Position numbers and translations under genes: made by a program. A DNA stretch of 64,000 nucleotides from Lodderomyces elongisporus. Taxonomy: Eukaryota > Ascomycota > Pichiomycetes > Serinales > Debaryomycetaceae. Positions 7,615-17,667 of this stretch are shown piece by piece (the stretch's first letter is position 1; each line of letters starts with the position of its first letter). Below the pieces are notes generated by a model, which made no database searches, was not told the DNA's origin, and worked only from the letters and a program-made list of their open reading frames with translations. The stretch spans positions 1,609,501-1,673,500 of the forward strand of contig NC_083677.1 in assembly GCF_030384665.1 (NCBI RefSeq), read 5' to 3'.

Positions 7615-10521
7615 ATGTCGTCAAACATTGATATCAAGTTCTCCGGCACCGGTAATGAGAAGCTTTTTATACGAAACCTCAAGGGCAAAAACGCTAATGA
7701 TATCAGATTCATCGACCACAACAAGGAATACTATAGCTGTCTAGACTCTGACGCAGAGCTCATTGCCGATGAAATCTACAAGACGCGGTCTGTACTCAAG
7801 ACCCAGAATGGCGTTACATACATCACCATGTCAACACAAGTGTTTTTCAATGCCTTGAGGTTGACATTGTTGGAGAAGCAATTACGCGTCGAAGTCTACA
7901 ATTCACGAACATACGAATTGATTTGCAAAGGTACCGCAGGTAATTTGGATGCATTGGTACTGGAGTATGGAGTTGACTTTGAGTTCCGCGACTGCTCAAA
8001 TCCATCAATCGCTGCAGTGAAAATCGTCGGGGAGAGCAACAAGGTGGGCGTTTGTCTCATCGAAGAAGACATCATTAGATTGTGCGAGTTTGAAGATAAC
8101 GACTTGTTGAGTAACTTGGAAGGTTTGCTCGTGCAGTTTGGTGTAAAGGAAGTTGTAGTGCCAAACTTGGGAGAAAAAAGATTGATGCTGGTCATTAATA
8201 AAATCTCCAACATTGTGGTGAGTACGTCAACTCAGTTTAACACTAAATATATCGAACAAGACTTGGTAAAGTTATTAGCACACGGGGACGAAGCAGGAGA
8301 AGCAGGTGAAGTTGGCAACGACGCAATAAGTAACAATGACAACAACAGCAGCAACAACAACAACAACAACAACTTGGAAATGGCTTTTTCAGCAAAGGGG
8401 ATAAAAATGACAGAACACCCAATTTCTTTATCCTGTTGTAACGCACTAATTTCATACTTGGGTTTGCTTGAAGAACAAACAGATTTGTCAACAAGTAGAG
8501 CCTACCACCTTGAAAAATATGATTTGCTGTCGTTTATGAAATTGGACTCGTCAACTTTGAAAGCATTAAATGTATTCCCCGAATTCAAGTCAACCACCAT
8601 TAGTTCAATTTTTGAGTTATTGAACAAGTGTAAAACAGCCGGTGGGTCGAGACTATTATCACAATGGTTGAAACAGCCATTGACTCTGGTTGATGAAATT
8701 GAGGAGAGACAGACATTGGTGGCGTTGCTTATAAATGACTCTACCTTGAGAGTCTCAATTCAAAATGCACTCACCCAGATCCCCGATATCAAAAGATTAC
8801 TAAAGAAGCTTACGATTGCAATGATGAAGAATGGCAATGAAAATAAAAAATTAGAAGATTTGGTAAGGCTATACCAAATTGTACTTGTGCTTCCAGAACT
8901 AATTGAGGCTTTAACTGATAAAGATAAGATTGTGGACAAATTTTGGCTCGAGCCAATCAAAAAACTGTATAGTGCACTACTCAAATTTCAAGAACTAATC
9001 GAAACAACAGTTGACCTAAAAGGCTTGCATGATCTTCATTCAAATTTTGATATCCGCCCCGAATTTGATGCTTCACTCGTGGAAATCAATGAAAAAAAGA
9101 CCGAGGCAATGGACAGGATTAAGCAATTGCATTTGGACGCAGCGGATGACCTCAATATGGATGTTGATAAAAAGTTGAAATTGGAAATGCATCAAATCCA
9201 TGGTTATTGTATGAGACTAACTAGAAATGACTCGGTAGTGTTGAGAAATAATCGCAAATATATTGAAATCCAAACAGTTAAAGCGGGTGTGTATTTCACC
9301 ACCAGTGAGTTTAGAAAACAAGCACAAGTCTACACCCACTCATGTGAGGAGTATAATCACAAGCAAAGAGAGTTGATTCGCGAAGTGATTTCCATCTCTT
9401 TAACCTACCTGTCGGTGTTTACAAAATTGAGTTTAGACTTGAGCCATCTTGATGTCATTAATAGTTTTGCCAATGCAGCATTATTAGCACCCACTACCTA
9501 TGTGAGACCCAAAATGATCCCATTGGACTCTGAAAAAAGAGTTGTTAATGTAAAAAATTCAAGACACCCACTTTTGGAGGTTCAAGAAGATGTCGAGTTT
9601 ATACCAAATGATATAAGCATAGGAAGCAAGTTTTTCAATATCATTACTGGTCCCAATATGGGTGGTAAATCCACATATTTGAAACAAATTGCTACACTTG
9701 CTTTAATGGCACAAGTTGGATCCTTTATCCCTGCCGATGATCTAAGAGAAGAAGAAGAAGAGGAAGAAAAAGAAGAAGCAGCAGCAGCAGCAGCAGCAAA
9801 AAGCGGGGAAAATAAAAATGGTGCTCCCACACTTCCTGTGTTTGACGCAATCTTATCTCGAGTTGGTGCCGGTGACTCTCAACTCAAAGGTCTTTCCACT
9901 TTTATGATTGAAATGTTGGAGACATCATCGATCTTGGCCACGGCGACCAGAAACTCGCTTATAATTATTGATGAATTGGGTCGAGGTACATCAACATATG
10001 ACGGGTTTGGTCTCGCATGGTCCATTTCAGACCATTTGATCCAAGTGAAGAAATGTATAACTCTTTTTGCGACACATTTCCATGAACTTAATCAACTTGC
10101 TAAAAAGTATCCGCTGGAAGTGGAGAATTTACATGTTGTGGCATATGTTGAAAACCAGGATGATATCACATTGATGTACAAGATCGAACCCGGGGTATCT
10201 AATAAGTCGTTTGGAATCAACGTTGCTGAAATGGTTAATTTCCCAGAAAAGATTATAAAAATGGCAAAGAGGAAAGCCGAGGAGTTGGAGGATATGAAAG
10301 GCGATGGAAATGGAAATGTAAGCGGGAACGAAGATGGAGGCAATGGCAAGAAATTACGTGGAAATAGAGACGAGTTGTGGTTGGAAGTCGAGAATTTGAA
10401 AAAAGTGTTGAAGGAATGGAGAGGCAAGGATTTGAATGCAGAAGAAGCACCGGCTGAATTGAAACGTTTATTGGAGAGAAATTCGAGTGCTTATGTTAAG
10501 GAGCTAATTAATAGTTTATAG
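7615..10521 (+). CDS. MSH2: DNA mismatch repair ATPase MutS homologue 2
   Basis: The protein pairs with Msh6 or Msh3 to recognise mismatches and loops in the nucleus. Starting at ATG 7615 it has 968 residues; the frame runs upstream to 7426 without another ATG, and the N-terminus from MSSNIDIKFS matches the family. Visible blocks are the mismatch-binding and connector domains, the lever and clamp helices, Walker A GPNMGGKST (about 679-687), GAGDSQLKGLSTFM, Walker B LIIIDELGRGTSTYDGFG (about 781) and FATHFHEL. Two insertions stand out: an Asn-rich run near residues 240-255, and a Glu7/Ala7-containing insert of about 30 residues (about 711-742) between Walker A and Walker B. The reading frame is intact through both. 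Confidence 0.96.
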   Translation: MSSNIDIKFSGTGNEKLFIRNLKGKNANDIRFIDHNKEYYSCLDSDAELIADEIYKTRSVLKTQNGVTYITMSTQVFFNALRLTLLEKQLRVEVYNSRTYELICKGTAGNLDALVLEYGVDFEFRDCSNPSIAAVKIVGESNKVGVCLIEEDIIRLCEFEDNDLLSNLEGLLVQFGVKEVVVPNLGEKRLMLVINKISNIVVSTSTQFNTKYIEQDLVKLLAHGDEAGEAGEVGNDAISNNDNNSSNNNNNNNLEMAFSAKGIKMTEHPISLSCCNALISYLGLLEEQTDLSTSRAYHLEKYDLLSFMKLDSSTLKALNVFPEFKSTTISSIFELLNKCKTAGGSRLLSQWLKQPLTLVDEIEERQTLVALLINDSTLRVSIQNALTQIPDIKRLLKKLTIAMMKNGNENKKLEDLVRLYQIVLVLPELIEALTDKDKIVDKFWLEPIKKLYSALLKFQELIETTVDLKGLHDLHSNFDIRPEFDASLVEINEKKTEAMDRIKQLHLDAADDLNMDVDKKLKLEMHQIHGYCMRLTRNDSVVLRNNRKYIEIQTVKAGVYFTTSEFRKQAQVYTHSCEEYNHKQRELIREVISISLTYLSVFTKLSLDLSHLDVINSFANAALLAPTTYVRPKMIPLDSEKRVVNVKNSRHPLLEVQEDVEFIPNDISIGSKFFNIITGPNMGGKSTYLKQIATLALMAQVGSFIPADDLREEEEEEEKEEAAAAAAAKSGENKNGAPTLPVFDAILSRVGAGDSQLKGLSTFMIEMLETSSILATATRNSLIIIDELGRGTSTYDGFGLAWSISDHLIQVKKCITLFATHFHELNQLAKKYPLEVENLHVVAYVENQDDITLMYKIEPGVSNKSFGINVAEMVNFPEKIIKMAKRKAEELEDMKGDGNGNVSGNEDGGNGKKLRGNRDELWLEVENLKKVLKEWRGKDLNAEEAPAELKRLLERNSSAYVKELINSL
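9747..9801 (+). repeat. GAA/GCA triplet repeats inside MSH2
   Basis: A GAA/GAG-rich run is followed by GCA triplets, encoding Glu and then seven Ala within the ATPase domain. An AAC-type run at 8342-8373 encodes the poly-Asn insert of the same gene. Confidence 0.85.
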
Positions 10522-10939
10522 ATTTTGCATTGGAGTTGTACAAAAGCTTGTTTTTATTTTAAAGTATTTATCATTTGGTTTGGCGATACAAATATATAAT
10601 TTTGATCAACATATTAAACAAAAAAGGTGTATGTCCGTTGTTGTTGTTGTTGTTGCAGTTGAAGCAAATTATATATATTTAGTCTATTTATGTCTAATAA
10701 GCAAAAATGGGTCAAAATACACCAAAATGAATGTTATAGATGTGGTAAAATCAAACAAGGTCTTTGTTCAAAGTAGGAGATGGGGGTAAAAGGTTTGGAC
10801 CATATAAAAAGCAAAAGCAAAAGCAAAAGCAAAAGCAAAAGCAAAAGCAAATGCAAATGCAAGTGCAAGTGTCACATTGTGAAACGAAAAAAGAAAAACA
10901 CCAAGACTAACACACATGTACACGTACACATACAATTGT
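10522..10939. other. Convergent intergenic region between MSH2 and the ceramidase gene
   Basis: No gene is seen. It holds a GTT run near 10637-10655 and the AAAAGC array annotated separately. Confidence 0.5.
10805..10870 (+). repeat. AAAAGC hexanucleotide tandem repeat
   Basis: About seven tandem AAAAGC units decay into AAATGC and AAGTGC variants, between the convergent 3' ends of MSH2 and the ceramidase gene. Confidence 0.9.
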
Positions 10940-11854
10940 CTAGTGTTGTTTCACCTTTTTAGCTGCGTTAGCATCAACTTCTGCTAATCTCTTGACTGCA
11001 TTGTATCTCTCCAATCCATATGGATCTATACATTTCACTACGGGCAAAAATCCCATATAATACTTCAAGGTAAAAAATTGTTCTGTTCCAGTGATAAAGC
11101 ATCTCAAGTACTCTTCGTAAATCAATGAAAAGTAAACACCAGTTCCAGTGAAGATATGCCACCATCCATGACCTTCCAAAAGGAAACCGTATGGGATGCC
11201 CCAACCTTTTCTAATGATTCTTACTTGATCACAGAAGTGGATATCCAAGTTCCACAAAAACCAACCAAACAAGAATATCCCAACACCAAACATTGCGATT
11301 CCGTCCATTTGCTTTCTAATCTTTTTGTCATTTACATGTTTCCAACTCAAGACCAACGATTTGTAGATGACACATCCATTGAGTATAGCATATGCTGTTT
11401 GGTGTAATGCTGGGTCAGTGTACACGTACAAGTATATATATGTTATCAAGCTAGTCGCCAGAAAAATACCAATCCAAATAGCAATGCTAACACTTTTGGG
11501 TTGGAAGGAGCTATATACTGACCAGAACGGCACAATTGTGGCGTATAGCATGGGTAATTCGTCAAGCAATTGGTATTCGTATTGCAACGTCATGTGGAAT
11601 AACCAACTTCCGATTCCGACAAGCAAAAAGCCAAATGCAGTGATTAAGAATCTCGTTTCAAGCTTATTGGAATAGGCCAGGTAGATGGCAAAGATGGCGA
11701 GTGCCATAAAGGCCAGGTTCGTCACAGTGTTGACTGCTTCGGCGATATAAGGTGTTACTGCGTAGTTCAATTCACACCAGTCGATTGTGGACAGCGGTTT
11801 GCCCCAGTAACCGATAGCTTGCTCTTCAGCATATGGCCAAGCAAAAGGTAACAT
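10940..11854 (-). CDS. YPC1: Alkaline ceramidase (YPC1/YDC1 family)
   Basis: The 304-residue multi-pass membrane protein has the alkaline ceramidase pattern: WGKPLSTIDWCELNY near the N-terminus, YIAEAVNTVTNLAF, GIGSWLFHMTLQYEYQLLDE, a FLWNLDIHFCDQVR block and EGHGWWHIFTG. The His, Asp and Ser residues of these blocks form the zinc-dependent active site in the family. The enzyme cleaves phytoceramide or dihydroceramide to a long-chain base and a fatty acid in the ER or Golgi. S. cerevisiae has two paralogues, YPC1 and YDC1; the sequence alone does not tell me which this matches better, so the symbol is a family-level choice. Confidence 0.93.
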   Translation of the reverse strand: MLPFAWPYAEEQAIGYWGKPLSTIDWCELNYAVTPYIAEAVNTVTNLAFMALAIFAIYLAYSNKLETRFLITAFGFLLVGIGSWLFHMTLQYEYQLLDELPMLYATIVPFWSVYSSFQPKSVSIAIWIGIFLATSLITYIYLYVYTDPALHQTAYAILNGCVIYKSLVLSWKHVNDKKIRKQMDGIAMFGVGIFLFGWFLWNLDIHFCDQVRIIRKGWGIPYGFLLEGHGWWHIFTGTGVYFSLIYEEYLRCFITGTEQFFTLKYYMGFLPVVKCIDPYGLERYNAVKRLAEVDANAAKKVKQH

Positions 11855-13381
11855 TTGTAGGATAGGATGGGATATTTTTTTTTTCTAATTCAACTTAAAT
11901 TAATCGAATTTGAATAAAAAGTGGTGGATCAGTGGCGCAAGTTTTTATGAATAAAAAGTTGGAAAAGGGTAGAACAGATGAAAACGTGGAGGTCAATTGA
12001 TTATTGAAAGCGCTGAAGCAAGGTGTAGTGAACTTGTTTCTTTTGTCGGTGAACTTTGTATCAAAAAATGACTTCACAGAACTAAATCTCTTTACTAGTG
12101 TGCCAATGAGGGATATATATATATATATATATATGTATAATTAGTAATACAAAATAAGAATTTGGTAGAGTGATCTCCAAAAGGGTCTAGGTTCTGAATC
12201 AAAGATTACGAAAATTGAGAATCTGCAAAAATTGAACTTTTATCTTTATTTTCAAATCTGAAGAAGGACTGGGTTGATAAATAGAAAAGTTGAAGAAAGA
12301 GATAAATCGAATTGAGTTGAATTTATTTAGATTGGATTGGATTGAGTTAAAATAAAGATGACGTTGTTGAAGCTAACGATATTTTAATAAGGAAAGATGG
12401 AGGGGTGTGTCTGTTCCTACCATAGTTTATCTATAGCCGACATTCATAAGTCCGGCGCCTAACCTCCTTCCCTATATTTTCTTTGTCCTTACTCAGCTCA
12501 TTGCTGTCCCACGGGCCGAAGCAAAAAGCCAAAAATAAAAAAATAAAAATAAAAAAAAAAGGATCAATAAACAAACAAAACAATTAAAAAGGATAAATAA
12601 GTAATAAAAATGAAACAGAATATAAAACGAGGGGGAAGGCCAAGGAAGGAAGGGTGGATCAGGGAGAAAATAAGGTACTTTTCAAAGCAATGAGGTAAAT
12701 AAGTCTTATTAGAAGTTCACATAAAACAGGAGGCAAGTAGGTAAAGATTGGTTAGCAGTGGCGCAATAAAAACGTGGCGTCGGGGTTGAGTACCTTCGAT
12801 AACCGTTGATACCAACTACAATTAATGCTAATGCAAAGAACTCATCTAGAATTACTTTCTACTTGAAGATTGAAGAGAGGGTTCCACATTATCCTTTTTA
12901 TTTTTTTTTTTAAATATAAAATTTATTTGTGCTTTGACAAAGTTCATATCCATGGCATCCACGGATACTATTATCTTTTTTATACTACTAATTTTTCTAT
13001 TTCATCATTCATTAGTCTCTAACTTGTATACAAAATTTATGCTCATGTATATATATATATATATATATATATAAGTACATTTATGTTCCATTCATTGATA
13101 TTAAATTACTGCAATTTTTTTCATCGACACGATGGATAGTTCGGAATGGGGTCGCAGAAATTTCTATATGTTTATATTGCACAAAGCTTTGTGCGTGTGA
13201 CATCATTCTTGTACACAATTTTTCGCAATTTGATATTCCATTTGTTTTTTCCTTTTTCAATTTTTTCAATTTTTTGAGTTTTCACAACAACCAATATCCA
13301 ATGCATTCATACAACTACAGTTTCAACTTTAACCACTACACAAACTTCACTTGTGTTTTATAGTCTGTATTGCATCACTAT
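11855..13381. other. Intergenic region upstream of the ceramidase gene
   Basis: About 1.5 kb with two AT dinucleotide runs (12113-12134 and 13048-13073) and a patch near 12420-12520 that is somewhat richer in GC than its surroundings. No open frame or tRNA-like fold is evident. Confidence 0.5.
13048..13073. repeat. AT dinucleotide microsatellite
   Basis: An uninterrupted AT/TA run of about 26 bases. Similar runs lie at 12113-12134 and 17043-17069. Confidence 0.9.
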
Positions 13382-15172
13382 TTATTGTTCAAACCATCTG
13401 AGCCAGCATTCCTCATTGACGGGAGTAATGGTGTAGTAATCATTCATACACATCATCTCCTGATCGGTCTTGTTCTCTCCTTTATGTCTCTTGCCCAACT
13501 TGATAGGCTCGTCATCTTGCAATATCTCCTCACACCAATCGGAATCGATTCTGGATGCAAAATGCCAATACAAGTTGGCAATCACCATCTTCATTTCAAT
13601 CACAGCGACATTCATTCCTAAACACATACGGATACCTTTACCAAATGGCATCATGAATTTATGCTGCTGACGAATACGCGTTTTAAACTCAATTTCCAGC
13701 TCACCATAGTGTGGAAGCCATCTTTCTGGTAAAAACTTGTTTGGATCAAAAAACACAGACGCCTCTCTATGCAAGGCAAATGGCAAGCACGAAATAATCG
13801 TGCCAGGCGGTATACTTATATCGTCCACCATATATGGCTTTTTGTCAACAACTCTGGGTTCAGCTCCTGGAATAGAGGCATGAACCCTCGTATTTTCTGT
13901 AAACACTGCATCAAGAAATGGTAAGCTATCAACTTTCTCGAGGTCCTCGATAATATCGGTTGGCCCTTTGGGTTTGCCAAATGTATTGACCAACTCCTCT
14001 TTGAGACGTGATTGTATATGCAAATGAGCTGGACGCGATAACTCATACGTAAAGTAACACAACATCGTGGCCGTCGTCTCATGGCCAGCAAACAAGTTAT
14101 CCGTCAAGAAAGAATATGCTTCATTACCGAAAAATCCATGTTTTTTCAATGCTTCTAAAGTCGTAGGGTTACTTCTTTTTCTTTCTCTTCTTCCTTTAAG
14201 TTCCTCAAACTCTTTTTCTTGTTGGTTATCTCTTTTGTTTTCATTCATTTCTGGCTGATCCTCCTTTTCCAGACGTGCTTCTGCATCGGCATACAAGCTC
14301 AATTGGAACTTTGTGATATCTTTTAATGCATTCATTACTAATTTACTAGCTGCAATCTCCCAGAACTGCGGCATAAGCGTAGTCCAGAACCCCATTCCAG
14401 CAACTTGCCTGTGCTTAGCAACGATGGACCTTTCTTCGGGATGCAACAACAAGTCCAGTCCATTCTCTTCACCCAACTCGAACCTTGAAACTACATCCAT
14501 TGCAACACATCCAAACAACGTGTAAACTTCTATACCCAAATTTTGCGTCCTTTTCAGTTTGTTGAACCAATTCGGCGATGTAAACCCTTTTGCATGCGGA
14601 TTAAACTCTGGCCTTATGGACAAAAAATCTGGAGTTTCACCAGTCACTGAACTCTTCCTCACTACGTCAATAAGTCTCTGTGTGGTTTCGGCAATAATAC
14701 GTTTCAAAGGTCCTTCTCTTGCCATCACATTGCTCTTGCTATACAACTTAACAATCATCTTTTTGTATTTTAAATGTTTATCATTTGTCAATGTAGCAAA
14801 GATATTGTCCTTGTCACCATGATTGGTATAGTTTGCATAAAATCTCGATTTGGGAAAATTCCGCAAGTAAATGTCATTGACAAACTTGTCCGAGCCATTA
14901 ACGCTGATTTCATTTGGCGATAATATGACAATATTGCCATATTGTTTATGTAGATTATAAACCTTTTCGCCCCATGAATGTTTTCGTTGATAATGAAGAC
15001 TGGGAATTCGTGAGATACGGTGAAGGTAGGGACCAGGAACTTTCCAAAGTGGAGACAGAACTGGGAGAAATACAAGATAATAAAATAATAATGCACCAGT
15101 AACGATAACATAAGTTTGATAAGGGTGTGTTTCAACAAAGGAGTGTGTTGCCTGTAATATATCCAATAGCAT
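13382..15172 (-). CDS. Cytochrome P450 monooxygenase, substrate unknown
   Basis: The 596-residue protein has an N-terminal membrane anchor (about 20-42), a WKVPGP proline hinge, an I-helix LFAGHETTATM oxygen-binding motif, an ENTR (ExxR) K-helix motif and the heme loop MPFGKGIRMCLG with its Cys near residue 517. All P450 hallmarks are intact. It is probably an ER enzyme fed by NADPH-P450 reductase. It does not look like the lanosterol demethylase, Erg5 or the alkane-oxidising CYP52 group; a relation to the DIT2-like or other fungal CYP families is possible but not resolved. A charged insert rich in Glu, Arg and Lys (near 290-330) precedes the I helix. Confidence 0.92.
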   Translation of the reverse strand: MLLDILQATHSFVETHPYQTYVIVTGALLFYYLVFLPVLSPLWKVPGPYLHRISRIPSLHYQRKHSWGEKVYNLHKQYGNIVILSPNEISVNGSDKFVNDIYLRNFPKSRFYANYTNHGDKDNIFATLTNDKHLKYKKMIVKLYSKSNVMAREGPLKRIIAETTQRLIDVVRKSSVTGETPDFLSIRPEFNPHAKGFTSPNWFNKLKRTQNLGIEVYTLFGCVAMDVVSRFELGEENGLDLLLHPEERSIVAKHRQVAGMGFWTTLMPQFWEIAASKLVMNALKDITKFQLSLYADAEARLEKEDQPEMNENKRDNQQEKEFEELKGRRERKRSNPTTLEALKKHGFFGNEAYSFLTDNLFAGHETTATMLCYFTYELSRPAHLHIQSRLKEELVNTFGKPKGPTDIIEDLEKVDSLPFLDAVFTENTRVHASIPGAEPRVVDKKPYMVDDISIPPGTIISCLPFALHREASVFFDPNKFLPERWLPHYGELEIEFKTRIRQQHKFMMPFGKGIRMCLGMNVAVIEMKMVIANLYWHFASRIDSDWCEEILQDDEPIKLGKRHKGENKTDQEMMCMNDYYTITPVNEECWLRWFEQ

Positions 15173-15988
15173 ATTATGAGTTTGGAGTTTTTATTTCTTG
15201 GTCAGTTGTAGCTATTAATCAATGGAATTCTATGACTGGACACATATGATTGTGGCTAAAAGAGCTTACTCATGTCCTTCTTTATATATAATATAAATAT
15301 ATATATATATACCCATACGTGTTTCCAATGCACTGAGACGGCAATCTCCTAATTCTTCGAGGTGGAAGTTGTTCCCAAATCGGTATTGTTGTCAGAGCGG
15401 AATTTATTTTTTTATTTTTATTTTTATTTTTATTTCTTTTTTATTCCTTTTTTCTCTTTGGAGTTTCATGATAAGCATTGATTTTGCTCAAAGATAAATT
15501 CCGCGCAGTTACTTTGACTTTTATCTTTTCCCAATTTTGTACCACATTCATTTCTTGTTTCTAAACCTTTCAACTTTGTAGTCCTTGTTTTTATTGTTTT
15601 TATTGTTTTGATATCTATTTGATGTATTTGAAATTTGAAGTAAAGAAAAAGAAATGATGATGATGATGACCATACTCGAGCCCTACGGAGATACAAAGTA
15701 TGGTTCAAGTTTTGCTAACAAGAATTCTATTCCGCGAGATTAATCATAGTGATTACTTTACCTTGAAGAAGAGTCAACGGAAGTTCAAAGCGAGATGCAG
15801 TTAATTACAATTAGTTGCAGTCAGTTGCTATGCAGACAGTTTACATTTTAGCCTGTTACTTTCCAACAGGATATGCTAAAAAAAAGTAATTTTAAAGATT
15901 ATGCACTATTTTATTAACAATCTTAGTAATGGAATAATAAAGAAGGAATAAAGAATGAATGAATAAGGAATGAAAATGAAAACTAATT
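15173..15988. other. Intergenic region upstream of the P450 gene
   Basis: About 800 bases with a TTTTTA repeat near 15406-15435, an AT run near 15285-15312 and a GAT run near 15655-15668. No gene is supported. Confidence 0.5.
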
Positions 15989-16879
15989 TTAGACAACACT
16001 AACCTTAGTTTCTGTTACCAGTATTGAGCCATTTCCATTTGCATTTCCATTTGCATTGCCATTTGCACTATCATCACCATTTGCATCAACCTTGATTTCT
16101 GTCACTTTTGTCACTTGTGCATTGTCACCAGCAACATTATAATGTGTAAACTCTTTGGCAATGTGGATTCCACATTCGGTTTTCACCTTATCCTTCCATC
16201 TACCAGCACGCTCATCTTCGCCATCTGCAACTGGTACGGTTGAATGCCAATCACCAACTGATTTATAACCCAAATTCAACAATTCATTGAAAGGCACGTT
16301 ATTCTCATCGATATAGCTCTTGACTTGGTTGAAATCCCAGTTCCATAATGGATTAATCTTGAGTATATTATTTACTTCGTCTTTCTCCAAAATAGGCAAC
16401 GACGACCTTGCGCCACCTTGAGATTTCCTCCTTCCGGTAAGGACAACATTTGCATTTAATGTCTTGTAAGCTCTCTGACTTGGTTCTACTTTCACCAAAT
16501 AATCATAATACGTATCGTCTTTCTCCCACAATTCATCGCCATATTTCTTCACAAATTCTTCTTCAGTGTTAATACCACGAGGTTTGAACACATTAATCTT
16601 TGAGTCGGGATATTTTTGTTGTACACGGTCCAATAGTTCGTATGTTTGTGGGAAATGATACAAAGTATCAAGAAAAATCAAGTCAATTTTAACATTGGGG
16701 ATCTTTGATATCATATCAGAAATGGCTAACCCAGTGAGACCAAACGCAGTTGTTTGATACAAATTGGGGAACGTATAATATGCCCATCTGATCAAATCCT
16801 GAGGGCTCAACTCGATAAGACGTTTATTTAAAAAATCAATGTGCTCATCGGTTAAATTCATTGGAATGCTAACTGTCAT
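15989..16879 (-). CDS. MET16: Phosphoadenylylsulfate (PAPS) reductase
   Basis: The enzyme reduces PAPS to sulfite with thioredoxin in the cytosolic sulfate assimilation pathway. Starting from the ATG at the complement of 16877-16879 it has 296 residues; an upstream extension to 16978 has only a TTG and a Ser/Phe-rich leader, so I reject it. Blocks seen are IRWAYYTFPNLYQTTAFGLTGL, IFLDTLYHFPQTYELLD, LTGRRKSQGGARSSLP, GDWHSTVPV and DERAGRWKDKVKTECGIH with the catalytic Cys. An unusual C-terminal tail of about 45 residues carries NGNANGNANGNG repeats. The gene is divergent from SCC2, and a TCACGTG site lies about 360 bases upstream. Confidence 0.96.
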   Translation of the reverse strand: MTVSIPMNLTDEHIDFLNKRLIELSPQDLIRWAYYTFPNLYQTTAFGLTGLAISDMISKIPNVKIDLIFLDTLYHFPQTYELLDRVQQKYPDSKINVFKPRGINTEEEFVKKYGDELWEKDDTYYDYLVKVEPSQRAYKTLNANVVLTGRRKSQGGARSSLPILEKDEVNNILKINPLWNWDFNQVKSYIDENNVPFNELLNLGYKSVGDWHSTVPVADGEDERAGRWKDKVKTECGIHIAKEFTHYNVAGDNAQVTKVTEIKVDANGDDSANGNANGNANGNGSILVTETKVSVV

Positions 16880-17237
16880 CTTATTTTGCAGGAATAAAAC
16901 TAATGATTGAAAACTTGAAGTTAAAATTGAGGTTGAAACTGAAAATGAGAATGAATTTGAGAATGAAAGCAATGACAAGAAGGTGAAATGTAAGTTGATA
17001 TCCTCCCAAGGTTCAAAGCTCTACTTATAGATAGGTAGATTGATATATATATATATATATATATATACAAAGATGGAGATATATGAGTAAAGAAAAACGC
17101 TTATTTCTAATGCCCCAGCGAGTACTAATAGGTATATTACTCAGCAGTGGATAATGCGATTGCTGCAACTTTATTCTAGCATCAAGTGTGAAAATTTGTA
17201 GTTCCTGTGCCGGCCTTAGTGCGGAAATTGCAACAAG

Positions 17238-17244
17238 TCACGTG
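17238..17244 (+). promoter_or_regulatory. TCACGTG, probable Cbf1 site of the MET16 promoter
   Basis: The palindromic CACGTG core with 5' T is the preferred Cbf1 site. In S. cerevisiae, Cbf1 with Met4/Met28 activates MET16 through such a site. Here it lies about 360 bases before the MET16 ATG and about 425 before SCC2, which is transcribed away from it. Confidence 0.55.
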
Positions 17245-17321
17245 CGCTTAACTATTCAAAGTCCAAAACCAGTGTCATGAATTTAATAAAAAATTTGTAC
17301 GCTACACTAACTACGACATAG

Positions 17322-17487
17322 AGCACGTCACAAAAAACATGACAAAAAACATGACAAAGAACATGACAAAAAACATGACAAAAAACATGACAGAAAACAT
17401 GACAAAAACACGACACAGAACACGACACAGAACACGACACAGAACACGACATACAACACAACATAAAACACGACACAGAACACGATA
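17322..17487 (+). repeat. 12-bp minisatellite (CATGACAAAAAA, then CACGACACAGAA variants)
   Basis: About seven CATGACAAAAAA-type units are followed by about six units of a related form, CACGACACAGAA, with small changes. The two blocks suggest spread of two variants of one ancestral unit. It lies in the MET16/SCC2 divergent promoter. Confidence 0.88.
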
Positions 17488-17667
17488 CCATCTACCATCT
17501 ACCGTCTACAACGGCATTCTCTATGCGACGCGACTTATAACATTACTCCCGTGATAAAAAATTGGCAGCCAAAATTGATCCCTTCATCATCTAATCCCTA
17601 CACTAAACCAGGCCACTCCAAGTAAAATATATATCATTAAAGTAGATGAATCTGTGGTCTTATTAAA

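Larger units (their letters stand above)
16880..17667. other. Divergent promoter region between MET16 and SCC2
   Basis: About 790 bases containing an AT run (17043-17069), a Cbf1-type site (17238-17244) and a 12-bp minisatellite (17322-17487). No gene is supported. Confidence 0.6.

Noticed and set aside
12792..12804. TACCTTCGATAAC, also present near 26250
   Set aside because: Shared 13-mers are expected by chance in a window of this size; no longer similarity surrounds them.
11925..12810. CAGTGGCGCAA occurring twice (near 11930 and 12755), resembling a tRNA D-arm
   Set aside because: No TΨC-type box B or acceptor stem follows at either place, so no tRNA is called.
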